Positions 23,073 to 35,031 of a stretch of DNA of 64,000 nt are shown here, piece after piece. Where the stretch lies: contig JASPKZ010001230.1 in NCBI GenBank assembly GCA_030220185.1, positions 1,123,001-1,187,000 of the forward strand, given 5' to 3'. A program made the position numbers and the translations under genes. The stretch comes from Diploptera punctata. Taxonomy: Eukaryota > Arthropoda > Insecta > Blattodea > Blaberidae. The notes beneath the pieces are model-generated. The model ran no database searches, had not been told where the DNA came from, and worked only from the letters and a program-made list of their open reading frames with translations. Positions within the stretch are counted from its first letter, which is position 1, and each line of letters opens with the position of its first letter.

Positions 23073-25117
23073 TTGTATATTTAATAAAAATTAGAAGAAT
23101 TTTCGTAGCATATGATATTGTGAAAAATTCTTCCAGAAAGGGATGCACATAGTACGACTAAAATAATAATTACGGTTACTAAAATAATGTGCAAATATTT
23201 TATCATTTAAAAATATTAAAATTTTGATATATTTAGTGAAATAAAAATTTACACAATTGCTCCATAATTTTAAATTATTCAAAACATGTTTTTTAAACAT
23301 TTCAGAGGAAATTTAAATATATTGGAAGTGTTACATAAATTATTGTGTTCCTTCTAAACTCATTCAGTATTTTCTGTCGTCAGAGACTGGGTATTGCCTT
23401 AGAAATCTTGAGAAATATGAGTGAAAGTCTACATTATGTAGCGCATTACAGTTAGAGCATAGCATTCAGTTTGAAAGCCATATTACGTCTAGGCTGTAAA
23501 TGAGTGGCGTTCGTAGTGTATCTCAAATCACGACGTGTCATTTTTAAAAGCGGGAGATGTGATTTGCAGAGGATGTAGTTGTACTCATTTTCCAATTGTT
23601 AAAACGGCAATCATCTATTCATTCATTAGTTTGTGTCTACGCCACATCTCAAAGAGTGACACTAACGGTATAGAACATAGCCTATATGACGTAGATCTCA
23701 TCGAGGTTGTGCTTTTAAATTTGTAGCTACCTCGTGATACCTGTCTATTTATACTCAGTGTGGATTGAATCGTGTGCTGGAAGCTTAATTCAACCCTTCA
23801 TGGGAATTTGTGCTCTAATGGATATTCTAGACTCGGATTTTTACGTCGATTTTTATGTGAAGGTAATTTGTTGTCGATATGTCGAGTAGTGTAGTAACTG
23901 CAGTTGTGGATGTCTTGGACTGGGATTTGCACTTCGATTTTTATGCACAGGTAAATTGTTTTATTGTCATTTAATTTTACATCCATTCAAACATTTGATA
24001 ATGTTCCACGATAGGAGACGTGTTGCAGTTAGAAATATTGACAGTAAGTTTAATTTCTTACGGGGGGAAAAAAGTATAATCTTCAATAATAGGATACGTA
24101 TCTGGACTTGATTTGAATTTTTAATATTTTTGATAATTTTTGGAAGGTCTAAAAACTTTAAAATAAATTCTGAAGTATTGATTTTGTACGAAAAGCTTTT
24201 TTTTTTTCAATATAAAATAAAAAAGTTAGAGTTCATTAAATAATGCTCAATTTATTATACATTTCACGTTTCTATATGATCGGGTTTGTACCATAATTTC
24301 TCTAGAAAAACAACAGTTAATTTGTGATTAAATAGGTAATTTTCACCCGGCACTAAAAAAATCGTTTATATTTTTTTCTTCATCATAGTTTCAACGACGA
24401 AAAAAAAACATGCTTTGCATTTGTTTCGATTTTAAGGAACCATTAGGAAGACGGGGACTTATTGTGTACAGTGTTTGATTTTGGATACATCACATGTAGA
24501 ATCTTTGAACGCCTTGTTAAGTAGGCTGTTATATATATTATGCGAAGCAATTTAATTTAGCTTTTATTTTATTTTTCTGAAAAATTTCTTTCCGGTTTTC
24601 AACATGATTCTTAATCAGAATATGAAATTGTTGACATGGACACATAACTCAAAATAAATCCCTCTGTTTGTGCTAATAAAAAATATTGATACGTTATGTA
24701 TATGTTATAAAAGCATATATCAAGTAGATCTACTAAGTATTGAATTTAAAAATCTCAGTATGTTTAACAGAATCAAATAAAAAACATGTATTTCTTTAAT
24801 AATGTAATTGAATTTGATGATTTCAAAATTATGCATTTTGTGTGTACAGCGATTTTTTTAAATATAGTGCGACTAGAGTGTGTTCATTGCTTAAAAATAT
24901 TAGCTTAAAAAAATGGTAACATTTTTTCTAATTCTATTATTAATTCCAATTGAATTGTGTCCTTAAGTCAATTATATATTTTTGAATTTATGTCAATCTT
25001 AAATTCTAAACCCAATTGAATTTAATTTACACGAAAAAATTAATAATAAACTTTATAAATATGATTCATGTTGAACAATGTTACCATATTGTGCAATTAA
25101 AATGTTTCGAATGAATG

Positions 25118-25119
<2 letters not shown>
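23073..25119. other. No gene seen
   Basis: 23.4-24.0 kb is less AT-rich and contains the exon-like repeat pair; the rest is AT-rich. Confidence 0.45.
23817..23960 (+). repeat. Pair of exon-like direct repeats
   Basis: TGGATATTCTAGACTCGG...TTTTTATGTGAAGGTAATTT and TGGATGTCTTGGACTGGG...TTTTTATGCACAGGTAAATT, about 55 bp each with a GTAA donor-like end. No flanking ORF; function unknown. Confidence 0.5.
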
Positions 25120-25209
<90 letters not shown>

Positions 25210-25242
25210 TGCTGCTGCTGCTGCTGCTACTGCTGCTACTAC
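25120..25242. repeat. (TTA)n(CTG)n microsatellite
   Basis: About 30 TTA units followed by CTG units; open frames over it are artefacts. Confidence 0.97.
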
Positions 25243-25384
25243 TTAACATCTAAGGATCTTAGAATATCCAGTAGGGTATTTTTCAATAAATCAACTTCTT
25301 TTAATTTTGATGGTATTTTATATGAATTAATTGTATTTAAAGTGTCCAGCATTAAATAAATAATTTTAATTATAGGCCTACTAT

Positions 25385-25540
25385 GAAATGGGTCCCGGTA
25401 ATTAAATTCAAACTCAGTGTTTGCATTGACGATTTAGTAAAACCAAACTCCAATCAAATTACTCGGCATCAAAGTTTGAACTTGGAACCTCCCAAATGAG
25501 TCTAAAAAACATTATTGCCTGAGCCAGCTCGCTCGTCGAA
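25385..25540 (-). mobile_element. SINE-E
   Basis: CAAACTCAGTGTTTGCATTG, GTTTGAACTTGGAACCTC, CTGAGCCAGCTCGCTCG. Related copies at 16,840-16,990 (-) and 28,748-28,920 (+). Confidence 0.72.
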
Positions 25541-25889
25541 TGAAATAAATTATCGTGTACATTTTCGTTCAAAGATTGTGTTTTCTCCGTTTGCGAATTA
25601 CGGAACTGTCCAAAATTTTCCTATTTTTAGAAATGTTAGATTTAATTTAGATTTGTTCACACAAGTTATTCAATTGTGAACGAGTGAAAGTATGTTCGAT
25701 GCTGACTTCGTATAGCAGTAGAATTATAATTAATCAGTAACAAGAGTTTATCTGCATGTGGACTGGGCAAAGTATACTTGAATGATAAAATAAGGTTAGA
25801 GCGAGCATAAGAGTTTGATGCTTGGGATCAGGGTTTCATTTAAACCAATTATGTTAGCAAACAAAACCGTCTTGTTTTATATTATAGCC

Positions 25890-25891
25890 TA

Positions 25892-25957
<66 letters not shown>
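25890..25957. repeat. (ATT)n microsatellite
   Basis: Precedes a SINE-B copy. Confidence 0.97.
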
Positions 25958-25961
25958 CATC

Positions 25962-26275
25962 CTCGAGGTAACATCGATGTCTCGTACACAGCGAGCCCGG
26001 GTTCAATCCCCAGTCGGGACAAATTTCCTTGGTGAAGGTATTTTTCAGGGGGTTTCCTCACCTATGAGGCACATAACAGGAAACTTTAAGGCCAAAACGG
26101 TCCACGAACATAATCTGAACATGATAATCGTTTATATCATAATTCACCTTGTTTATATAAATGTGTGAATGAATGAGGTGTGTTAAATGTTTGTGTTGTC
26201 TCGGAAGTTGCCATGTCATTGATCTGATCGCTCATCCTGAAGGCCCTCCATGTCATGGTATGGTTAAAAAAGTTA
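25962..26275 (+). mobile_element. SINE-B, diverged
   Basis: CTCGAGGTAACATCG, GGGTTCAATCCCCAGTCGGG, AGGAAACTTTAAGGCC; follows an (ATT)n tract. The distal part only weakly matches. Confidence 0.78.
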
Positions 26276-26297
26276 CCTTAAACTAAAGTAAAGGGAG

Positions 26298-26334
<37 letters not shown>

Positions 26335-26336
<2 letters not shown>

Positions 26337-26600
26337 GCTGTAAAACGAACCCTTAAGAGTCCCCTAGGATAGTAGGAGATTAAGGTTCCAACCCTTTCTA
26401 GACAATCGGCACGAAATGTCAGTCCTGCGTGACGACCATTTTTACTCCCGGAACAAACGCATGTTTCTCATCTCCGTTGAAGGCTGAATCGACACCAGGG
26501 CCATAGTGCCGCTAGAAGCTTTAGGCCAGTTTAAAAATCCTTACTTCACCGGAATTCGAACCCGTATATTTCTTTGACCAATTACGCTATGGCATACCCC
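26335..26600 (-). mobile_element. SINE-C
   Basis: Same order of motifs (GGAGATTAAGGTTCCAACCC, AGACAATCGGCACGAAATG, CGAACCCG, ATTACGCTATGGC). It follows a (TTA)n tract. Confidence 0.83.
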
Positions 26601-27494
26601 TTTAATTTACTCAATTAGCCATTTTGGAATAATTAGGTTTGTTGATAGAATAAATATCAACATATCAAATAAAATTGATGATACATTTTTATTATTTATA
26701 TTCTTGGTACTCTTCCCATAATTCTCTACTTTTCTAGGGACTAAAGGTAGGCCGAGGAGACAATAAAAAAAATGTCCTACGATACCTCTTCATGATTCAT
26801 ATCGCCTTTCTCCAGATTTAACATAGGCCTATTGTATATTCATAAAAATTGATATTTAAGTGATAGGTCTCATTTATGATACAATATAGTCTACGTACAG
26901 TTCCTTAACAAATGTTATTTGTTTTGTACTTGTGAATCTTTGTTTATTTTGGGAGTCTTTAATAGAATTTCTTTTAAAATAAGCAATTGCAATAGCGTTC
27001 CTGAAAATTGTAAAGGCATTATTATCAGAAAGTAACTGTTTTTGCGCCAATAAAGATATTTATTCAGGACATTCTCAGTTTAACAAAAATACCCCTATTT
27101 ACAAATTAAAAAATAAGATAGATTTAGATTTAAGATATTGTTGATAATATAAACAATCACGAGAGACTGACCAACTTGTTCTTTCGTAGTTTTCCTCATT
27201 CCCAATGCAAATGTAGAGTTAGAATGTTATATTATGTTACTAATTTCATAACTCATTAAAATCAATGTGAATACATATGAATGTAACATAAAAATAGAAT
27301 TACCGAATATGTTGAAGCATCTCAAAAAAGCTCACATTTTAATTTTTTTAAGATGTTGGTCTATGAAGGTAACACGAGACTTTTGTGTGGAAATTGTCAC
27401 TTGGTTTGATTGTAGTGCTGGTTCAGTTGTATTTCTGCACGATCATACAGTAGAAGAGAGTGCTTGTCTGAGCGTTCCTGGAAGTACCTTAGTT

Positions 27495-28006
27495 TCACTC
27501 TACTGGCGGTGACGTTTCTGGTACAAATACAGTCCTGTCTGGAGTATCCTGATCAGACTGTGGTGGTATATCTTCTTGTGTAGAACTTTCTGGAGTAGGG
27601 TTACTGTGACCTGACTCTGATATTCCTGTCATAGACTGTTCAGGAGTGATAGCTGGCAATGGTTTTGGATATATTGAAGAAATAGATTTTTTTGGGATCT
27701 CCGTCAATCCTGGACTTGGGCCTTCTGGATTAACTATTTTTGTCAGCTGAACCAGTGGATCAGTTCGTGGATTCTCACATTTCTCAATTTCTTTCATATT
27801 AGTTGAATTTTCGGGTTCTGAACTCTTCCATTTTCCATACATCCAATAAAAATAAAAGAGCTACTAACAATTCCCGTTCCTATTAGATATTTTCCAATTC
27901 CAGGATGCAACTTTTTTCTATCTTCATAGCTGTTGTGTTTAGCGTATTTCCTAATTGCATAGTTCAACATTTGCCTGCCAATAAACTCTGTTCTATTACG
28001 AAACAT
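27495..28006 (-). pseudogene. Unrecognised intronless ORF, probably frameshifted
   Basis: Two overlapping minus-strand frames look like one broken coding sequence. The first starts MFRNRTEFIGRQMLNYAIRK at 28,006 and runs through KYLIGTGIVSSSFIF, a short hydrophobic segment. Near 27,845 the frame closes a few residues later, while the other frame continues FYWMYGKWKSSEPENS and is Pro/Ser/Glu-rich to a TGA at 27,495. Joining them needs a one-base indel around 27,845. The product would have a basic N-terminus, one membrane segment, then a low-complexity acidic tail of about 110 residues: a small anchored protein, possibly mitochondrial. I do not recognise the family. It may be a real lineage-specific gene with a sequencing indel, or a decaying retrocopy. 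No poly-A tract follows the stop. Confidence 0.45.
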
Positions 28007-28747
28007 TATTTTTCAGTTTTAAAATAATGTTTTGTTCACTCACATATATATAAAACAAAATTCAGATGTTATCAAGTAGTAAGATGATTATTGTCAAAAT
28101 TTGCCCGATTTTTTAAAAATTACAATAAACTCCAAGCATTTGCTTGCCGATAAAACCCATATTTTCATTAACAAAATACTTTCTTGGTATATATTTCGAA
28201 TATTGTCTCCAGTGTTTCAACTACGATAAACCTTATATTTTAATTAAGATTCATTCAATAATATAGGGTTTCCTTTTAGCCATGGGCACAAATCTACTAG
28301 TTCATAATGTAGGCCGGTAATTTACTAGAAGAGGTCACACATTTATGCGTTTTGGTCTGACATACAAACCTCCATTTAGTTAAGCTCAGAATGATAGTGA
28401 TTATTCTTATAAAATATAATATATCCTTATAAAAAGTAATAATAATTACTCACCCTAACCTTATATTTGGCCTAAGTCATTAGCTCGGTCACATTTCGGT
28501 TAGTTATAAATCTTCTAGTAAAATTAGGCGTGAATTTATTTGGTAAAAGAGAAAAATGTAATCTCTATGAGGAACTTCACCATGTTATATCGATAATCGT
28601 GACATTAAATATGCCTAAAATTTCCGAAGAAGGCGATGACCATTGTTACAGTAGTTCATGCCATCACGGCCCACTTGATAACAGAATCCTTGTTTCTTTA
28701 TGGTCTCAGCGTCGTGAGAACCGCTTATCAGTCAACTGTTTTTATCA

Positions 28748-28920
28748 ACTTGAACAACGCCGAGCGAGTTGATTCAAGCGGCAATGTTTGGGACTCATAT
28801 TCGGGCCCGGGTTAAAAACTGACCAGCCTGACAGAATTTTTCTTGGTGTCTCTCAATCGCCAAGGCAATGCTGGGTTGGGATTTATTACCAGAACTCATT
28901 CCATTCTCCATTTCACAATA
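28748..28920 (+). mobile_element. SINE-E
   Basis: CGAGCGAGTTGATTCAAGCG ... GGCCCGGGTTAAAAACTG ... AGGCAATGCTGGGTTGGGAT. Confidence 0.75.
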
Positions 28921-29084
28921 ACATATAAAGAATATAAATAAAAATACAAACAAATTAAATAAATACCGGTAAACGTTATATGGCCCTGATGTTAACCAAC
29001 AATAAAGTGAAAGTTAGCGTTAGACTCCTTCCTAACTATTAAATTAATACTGCTGCCAAGGTTCCCATTGCTTGAAATTTTGTT

Positions 29085-29350
29085 TGAAATCCACATGTGT
29101 TCACGGATGTAGACTATCATCTAGCCAGTGTATGGGTGACATGTGGTCAGCATATCGGGTCCCCCAGTTATTATAGCTGGTCTTCTCAACCTGGAGTCGC
29201 TACATACTGTAGCTACCAAATGCCTCACGATGCTGGGTGGGCACCGGTCCCATACTGGCCAAAATTCCATGAAAAAATGTCTTCTCCCATGGGGACTCGA
29301 ACCAGCGCAAGTCCCGTAGCTCTGCGCCAAGGCTTCTTGCCTTAATAACG
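29085..29350 (-). mobile_element. SINE-A, slightly truncated
   Basis: Inverse of CACATGTG...GGTGACATGTGG..., GGGTGGGCACCGGTCCCATAC, ending in the head GCGCCAAGGC... The 3' end is clipped. Confidence 0.88.
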
Positions 29351-29397
29351 TTTCAACTATTTTTGTCAAAATAAATTTGTTTGCCGACATACTCCTT

Positions 29398-29580
29398 TTA
29401 GAAAAACCAGAGGCAAATCTCCCAGTAGGTAGAATAAAGCTGGAGTGGGAGAATAATATTAACCATGATTTATAAATTATACAGGCGATGACTCGAAAAC
29501 GTTACTTCAGGATAAGGATGTATGGGGAGCTTATGTCCGCGCGGCCATGAATTTCCGGTCTCGATGGTACCAGTAAGTTA
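29398..29580 (+). mobile_element. LINE 3' fragment
   Basis: Reads like the LLxKPEANLPVGR-KLEWENNIN...QDKDVWGAYVRAAMNFR terminus of the TAAG-tail LINE with small deletions; ends in ACCAGTAAGTTA. Confidence 0.8.
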
Positions 29581-29782
29581 GACATTGGCATTAGTGGCAG
29601 AGATTAAGGAGATAATGGACTACTAGTTTTATTGTCACGAAATCTAATGGGTTTAGTAGATATGCAACTCGGTGGCAAATTTGTTGAAACATAAAAAAAA
29701 AAACAAAGGTGTGTTATCAAGTGAACCGAGACACCATCTTTTTCACAATCCGTTTACCTTACACATACAGTATTTGATAAAG

Positions 29783-30105
29783 TGATGCAGCAGGCCCTAG
29801 TTCGATCCTCGGTCAGGACAAGTTTCCTGGGTGAGGTATTTTTTCGGGATTTTTCATTGTCTGTAAGACAAATGTCAGGAAACTTTAAGGCCCAAACGGT
29901 TTCCGAACACCATCTGGCCATCACTATAATATTCGGCTCATTAGATTAATTTTAAATTAAGGCCTCTCCTGGCGCACCATTAACATCACCTATCATGTAT
30001 CATCGGTGCAGCGTAACTCCACCTTTCAGGCGCTCCAACCTCAGAAGTGGGTTTAATGTACGCCCTGCCAGGAGAGAATACCAGAAAAGTCGTAATGAAT
30101 GCTGG
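29783..30105 (+). mobile_element. SINE-B with tail type 1
   Basis: Truncated head (TAGTTCGATCCTCGGTCAGG), then body and GCCTCTCCTGGCGCACC ... GCCCTGCCAGGAGAGAATAC tail. Confidence 0.85.
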
Positions 30106-30304
30106 TGGCATTGATTAAACAATTAAGTTGCAGGTTATAAAATGCACCCATTGGGTTTAATTCCTCTAAAAAAATAAACTAAACAATGGGAAATGTAAAT
30201 ATAAATTATATCAACATACGATTTATATGATGAAGACTGTGATAATTATTTTGTTGTTCATGTGCAATATTTTTTTTTTATTTCTGACTGTTAATTATGT
30301 AAGG

Positions 30305-30413
<109 letters not shown>

Positions 30414-31279
30414 TTTCTGACATATTATTCATTGAACTACCATTGAATAATGGGTTTAAAATTTTTCTCTAAAACTGAGAGTAAATGGGAATAAATAAGT
30501 GGAAGTTTTGACAGAAGTTCATTAAAACATTCTTTGAGGTATAAGGTTAGTTTTCAAATACAACCGATCTTCCTAAAATTCTCATCATATGAACAATGCA
30601 TACTAATAGAGTACTTAGCCTATTTGATGATAGGGACAACGTAACACCTTTCTCAGCTTAAATTTATACAATTATTGTTCTTTCAATTGTAAGGATTAAT
30701 TCTGTAAGGACATAAAAAGAAAAGTACACATGTTAATAATAAAATGCAATATTGAGTTTTTTTTCTCCTGATTTTCCTCAAAGCAAATATTTGGTTGGAA
30801 TTTCATTACCACGACCCATTTCATTAGATTCACCATCTCATGGTATCGTAATAAGTAAATATAACTGAAGCTGTATGACACTTAGTTGTACAAAGTGTCT
30901 AGAAATAAAATATATATTATTAAAAAAAATTGAGGCACAAATAGGCTGAACAAAGTATGAATGAAGTTATTCAGATTTTGTTTAAATATTTACTGCTGTG
31001 AATCACACCAAAAGTCTTGTTATCGTTGTAGAAGCTTGAAGCACAAGGAAGTTTAATAAATGACTCATGAAGTAATTAGAATTCGGAAGACAATGCATAG
31101 ATAAAATATCATATGTGATATTTACCCATATATAGTAGAAATTCAACTTAAAACGTACGTCATAGGTACATTTGGAAAGATAAATTTCCAAATTAATTTA
31201 ATAATTTCAAAGTAAAGTGATAAGTTACACCTGTGTTCTACAGTAATTAAGTAATTTCTGTTTGCAGTAATCTGCATTT

Positions 31280-31570
31280 TTTATGAAACGTGCCTTACTG
31301 GGCTAGTGGTCAGCATTTCTGACTACATTTCATGAGGTCCTGGGTTTGATTCACGTTGACGGTCAGAACATAGGAATTTTTCCTGAGGTTGCCCATGTAC
31401 TGGAATTTAGGATACGTTTAGGTTAAGGACTGTCCTGGCACTTTATTATCATTTATCACTCATCATATCATCGGGGTAACATAACTCCGCCTTCCAGGTG
31501 TGCCAACCCAAGAAATGGATTACAATTCCTCCATTGCCAGGGAAGAAAGCCAGAAATGTCATAAAAGACA
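31280..31570 (+). mobile_element. SINE-F (other head, tail type 1)
   Basis: tRNA-like start TACTGGGCTAGTGGTCAGCA ... CTGGGTTTGATTC, then a body that ends with the same CGGGGTAACATAACTCCGCC ... GCCAGGGAAGAAAGCCAGAA tail type as SINE-B tail 1. Confidence 0.75.
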
Positions 31571-31595
31571 ACCTGGCGATATTGGGGGGGGGGGG

Positions 31596-31920
31596 ATCTA
31601 TGTAACGGAATCTTTCAACGCGATTTTCACCCACTTAGAAACATTGGATCGACTTGAAACTTTGTATACTTGTAGAGGAACCGTGACAATACAATAATTT
31701 CATATTTATTATCTAAAATCCTGGCCATAATCATCAGAAAATAAAAAAAAAAGTGTTTTTGTATCAATGTAACGGAATCTTTCAACGCGATTTTCACCCA
31801 CTTAGAAACATTGGATCGACTTGAAACTTTGTATACGTGTAGAGGACCCGTGACAATACAATAATTTCATATTTTGTTTCTAAAATCCTGGCCAGAATCA
31901 TCCGAAAATCAAAAAAATGA
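31596..31920 (+). repeat. Tandem duplication, two ~172-bp units
   Basis: 31,596-31,755 and 31,765-31,920 share GTAACGGAATCTTTCAACGC, GATCGACTTGAAACTTTGTA and ATCCTGGCCA(T/G)AATCATC. They directly precede the tRNA-Tyr-like sequence and the 32.2-kb inverted repeat. Confidence 0.88.
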
Positions 31921-31961
31921 AAACTGGTATAATAGGTTGCGGACTTGTCGAGTTTTTAGTC

Positions 31962-32060
31962 AATCATTGTAAGAGCTCAGTTGGTAGAGCAGTGAACTCT
32001 TAGTGGTATATAATTTCAGTAATCCATACGTCGCTGGTTCAAATCCGGCTGGGAGAGTTT
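31962..32060 (+). pseudogene. tRNA-Tyr-like pseudogene or SINE head
   Basis: GAGCTCAGTTGGTAGAGC...(about 30-nt insert)...GTCGCTGGTTCAAATCCGGC followed by TTTTTTT. A and B boxes match pol III promoters, and the insert position resembles an intron-bearing tRNA-Tyr, but the acceptor stem does not pair and the anticodon region is altered. Confidence 0.6.
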
Positions 32061-32168
32061 TTTTATAGAAGAGTATTACTTTTAGCTCATACTACAATAG
32101 TATCGAATTTAAAGATATTTACATTTTTATCTTATTCTGTAAAATATTAAAACTAAAAAATAAAAAGT

Positions 32169-32632
32169 AAATAATAGTTTTAAAAAACTAAAAGAACACG
32201 CTTTATTAGAAAACTAAAAAATGAAAAATAATTTTAACTTCCATTACGCTTCGGATTAAATAAAGTGGTCAACAAAAAAATCATCTCCAACACATATAGA
32301 ATAAAATTATAGTTATCAACAAAAAGAAAATAATTTTACCATCAAAAGCGTGGGGTGCTCAATATCAATTAACATATTTGATAATAAACAGATATTGGTA
32401 AAAGTAAGCTCTCTAAGAAGAAAATGTAAAAATCATAAAAATCACCCCACGCTTTTGATGGTAAAATTATTTTATTTTTGTTGATAACTATAATTTTATT
32501 CTATATGTGTTGGAGATGATTTTTTTGTTGACCACTTTATTTTATCCCAAGCGTAATGGAAGTTAAAATTATTTTTCATTTTTTAGTTTTCTAATAAAGC
32601 GTGTTCTTTTAGTTTTTTTAAAACTATTATTT
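32169..32632. repeat. Long inverted repeat, 190-bp arms
   Basis: Arms 32,169-32,357 and 32,443-32,632 nearly identical, 85-bp AT-rich spacer. Arms carry AACACGCTTTATTAGAAAAC and CATCAAAAGCGTGGGGTG. No HHR-like core and no coding. Terminal TSD not convincing. Confidence 0.88.
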
Positions 32633-32716
32633 ATTTCGTCTCTAGTTTATTTGGAAGATGAAGCTTTTCAATATGCGATTTAAAATACTGTATTTACGTA
32701 GTCATATATATGTCAA

Positions 32717-33010
32717 CCGCTGTGGTCTCGAGGTAGCGTGCTGCCTTGTCATGCAGCGGGCCCGGGTTCGATCCCCGATCGGGACAGGCTCCTGGGTGAG
32801 GTTTTTTCGGAGTTTTTCCTTACCTGTAAGACAAATGTCAGGACGCTTAGGGCCCAACGGTCCCCGAAAACCATCCGGCCATCAACTTTCACCGGTGTGG
32901 AAAGCAACAAGAAGCTACCACACCTATAATTCCCTAGGAGAGCTGTAAAGCATAGCATGAAAATGCTATGATTGCAGTGAAAGACCTGCTCTCGGGCAGA
33001 ATTACTATGA
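32717..33010 (+). mobile_element. SINE-B with tail type 2
   Basis: Head CCGCTGTGGTCTCGAGGTAG, B box GGGTTCGATCCCCG, body GTAAGACAAATGTCAGGA, GGGCCCAACGGTCCCCG. The tail includes ACCGGTGTGGAAAGCAAC and an imperfect palindrome AGCATAGCATGAAAATGCTA. Confidence 0.9.
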
Positions 33011-33044
33011 ATGATGTGTGTGGGTTTGTGTGTGTGCGCGTGCC

Positions 33045-33345
33045 ATACTTTCCCGTGTGAGGATTGGTGGGAGTATAGTGATATGGGATCGGCGTGTAGC
33101 CTCAGTGATTACTTGGATGGATAACGTTCGGTAAATTTTATACAGAGACCACTTTATTCAGGCTTGCTGTTTTTTACGAGTCTAAAAATCTTCATACCAC
33201 GGCTTAAAGTCCCTCCCGAAGGACTTGTCTCTTGGATTTATCCATTCTAAAATTCGATCTTGGCCCAGCTTGAACTCGCGTCCCTCGGAACTAGAGGCAA
33301 GAAACGTAACTTCCATAACTTCAGCCCACCGCGACCGACAAGGCA
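33045..33345 (-). mobile_element. SINE-D
   Basis: ACGGCTTAAAGTCCCTCCCG, TTGAACTCGCGTCCCTCGG, ACTAGAGGCAAGAAACG; ends in a CGCGACC box. Confidence 0.8.
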
Positions 33346-33420
33346 GTCGTAAAAATAATTGTTTCGCGGATTATCGTATTTCGAATAGTAGCTTATATCT
33401 AATTCTCTATTAGAATAAAA

Positions 33421-33995
33421 ATATTTTTTGCGCGATAATGCGTTTTGTCGTACTTACAGCAATGGCGACCATGATTGAAAGTTCAACTTCCTACATTTCA
33501 GGGTTTCCAACCTAAATAACTGTACTGTAATAAAATAACTATACTGTAATATTACATATTACAAACACACGTGTGGGAAGTAAAATCACTGCCCTCTATG
33601 TATGTGTACAAAAAATATCCAAAAGGTAGTGTTAATATACATTATACGAAACAAATCGCTGCATTTTAAATGAATTGAACTTTATTTGAAACAATAAAAA
33701 ACAATAAGTACGTACTTGCCGCCATTTTATCACTAATTGGTCTCACGGCCTCCTGTTGTTTCAACTAACAAACATTGCCCACACTGTTAAACGTTAGTCA
33801 ATTGTTTCTAATGAACACAAACATTTCCAACAAATATATTATTTTACTATTTTAAGAACACCATCGCGCAAAAAAGAATGCACAACGCACGTTTGTGAAG
33901 TGTTTTACAGATTCTCGAAAATTAAAAACCTCGTTATCGCTCGGTTTTAAAAACATTTTCCTCGTTTCTGTAAAAACCACTTCCAACCTCGCATC
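33421..33995 (-). mobile_element. MITE-like repeat, copy 2 (best preserved)
   Basis: Three copies in the window. Inverted ends ATTTTTTGCGCGAT... (33,421) and ...ATCGCGCAAAAAA (33,877-33,890) bound about 460 bp; similarity continues another 100 bp to CGCATCGTAATATACTATT. Contains AGCAATGGCGACCATGATTG and GGCCTCCTGTTG. Confidence 0.8.
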
Positions 33996-34409
33996 GTAAT
34001 ATACTATTTAAATGCTTATACTCGTCTGATTGGCCCAAGCAATTCTCACAGTTCTAATAAATAGCTTATGAGCTTAATTAATGTAATGTTCTATTATTAT
34101 ATTTTTCGCAATATTTCCATGGTAACGAATGTTTATGAGATATCTAGTTAATGCGGTACGATTATATTAGAAGACTGAATATTAATTCCATTACATTTTA
34201 TCCCATATTAAGATCTGGAAATTGATGAGAAGAGGATAATGGGAGCTGATGTGAGGAAAATCAAAGTTCACTTTAGACCGTAGAGCTCTGAAGACAAATT
34301 TCTTGTCTTAATATTCCTTGATCTAGTTCCAGTTGGACATCCTCGATAGTTGTTCTTAGCTGGTTTTATCCAGCTATTACTGTAGTGAGAGCCACTTTTT
34401 TTTATGGCA

Positions 34410-34590
34410 CATGAAGGCGGGGTATGTAGAAGCTGTTCCTTCAAGAAAGTACCATTTTAATTTATTTCTTGCATCTCTTACATACCAGGCATCACCAATG
34501 TCGTGATATTTAGTGTATATATGGTGTAAGAAATCCATTAAAGTGGTACTTTCTAGAAGAAACGGCTTCACCATAGCCCGCTTTCATATG
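34410..34590. repeat. Imperfect inverted repeat, ~52-bp arms
   Basis: 34,410-34,465 (CATGAAGGCGGGGTATGTAG) and 34,537-34,588 (CCATAGCCCGCTTTCATATG) pair with about 80% identity. It lies 210 bp upstream of the previous one. Confidence 0.7.
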
Positions 34591-34713
34591 AATTAAACCG
34601 TGGCACTCGCTATAACTGTCTATAACTGTTATTGCTGCATTTGCAGACTTTGACAGGTGTTCTTAACAGTAAATTCATGATCGTCACATTTATTACGATA
34701 TATCCATCAGATG

Positions 34714-34715
<2 letters not shown>

Positions 34716-34768
<53 letters not shown>
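34716..34768. repeat. (TTA)n microsatellite
   Basis: Between the two inverted repeats at 34.4 and 34.8 kb. Confidence 0.96.
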
Positions 34769-34796
34769 TTAAGTTAATTTTGGTAACCGATATAAA

Positions 34797-35031
34797 CAAT
34801 TGAGGGGTCTAGTGAGACAGGGAGCTATGCCACTTTGAGAAGAAATGGAAATAATCAGTGCTATTTATATTAAAATTTATATTTGTCGGTTTGCATAGTT
34901 TACATAACAGTAAGTTAAAGACCACACATACCCATTTATAATTTCGTAATATAATACTTTAAAAACCCAATTTATTTCCATTTCTTCTCGAAGTGGCATA
35001 GCTCCATCTCTCACTACACCCCTCAATTGTT
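34797..35031. repeat. MITE-like inverted repeat
   Basis: 57-bp arms (34,798-34,854; 34,973-35,029) beginning CAATTGAGGGGTCTAGTGAG and its inverse; 118-bp spacer without coding. Confidence 0.82.

Noticed and set aside
25078..25359. 93-codon Tyr/Cys-rich ORF
   Set aside because: It is a translation of the (TTA)n(CTG)n microsatellite.
25815..26168. 117-codon ORF with a poly-Ile run
   Set aside because: Microsatellite plus SINE-B sequence, no protein family.
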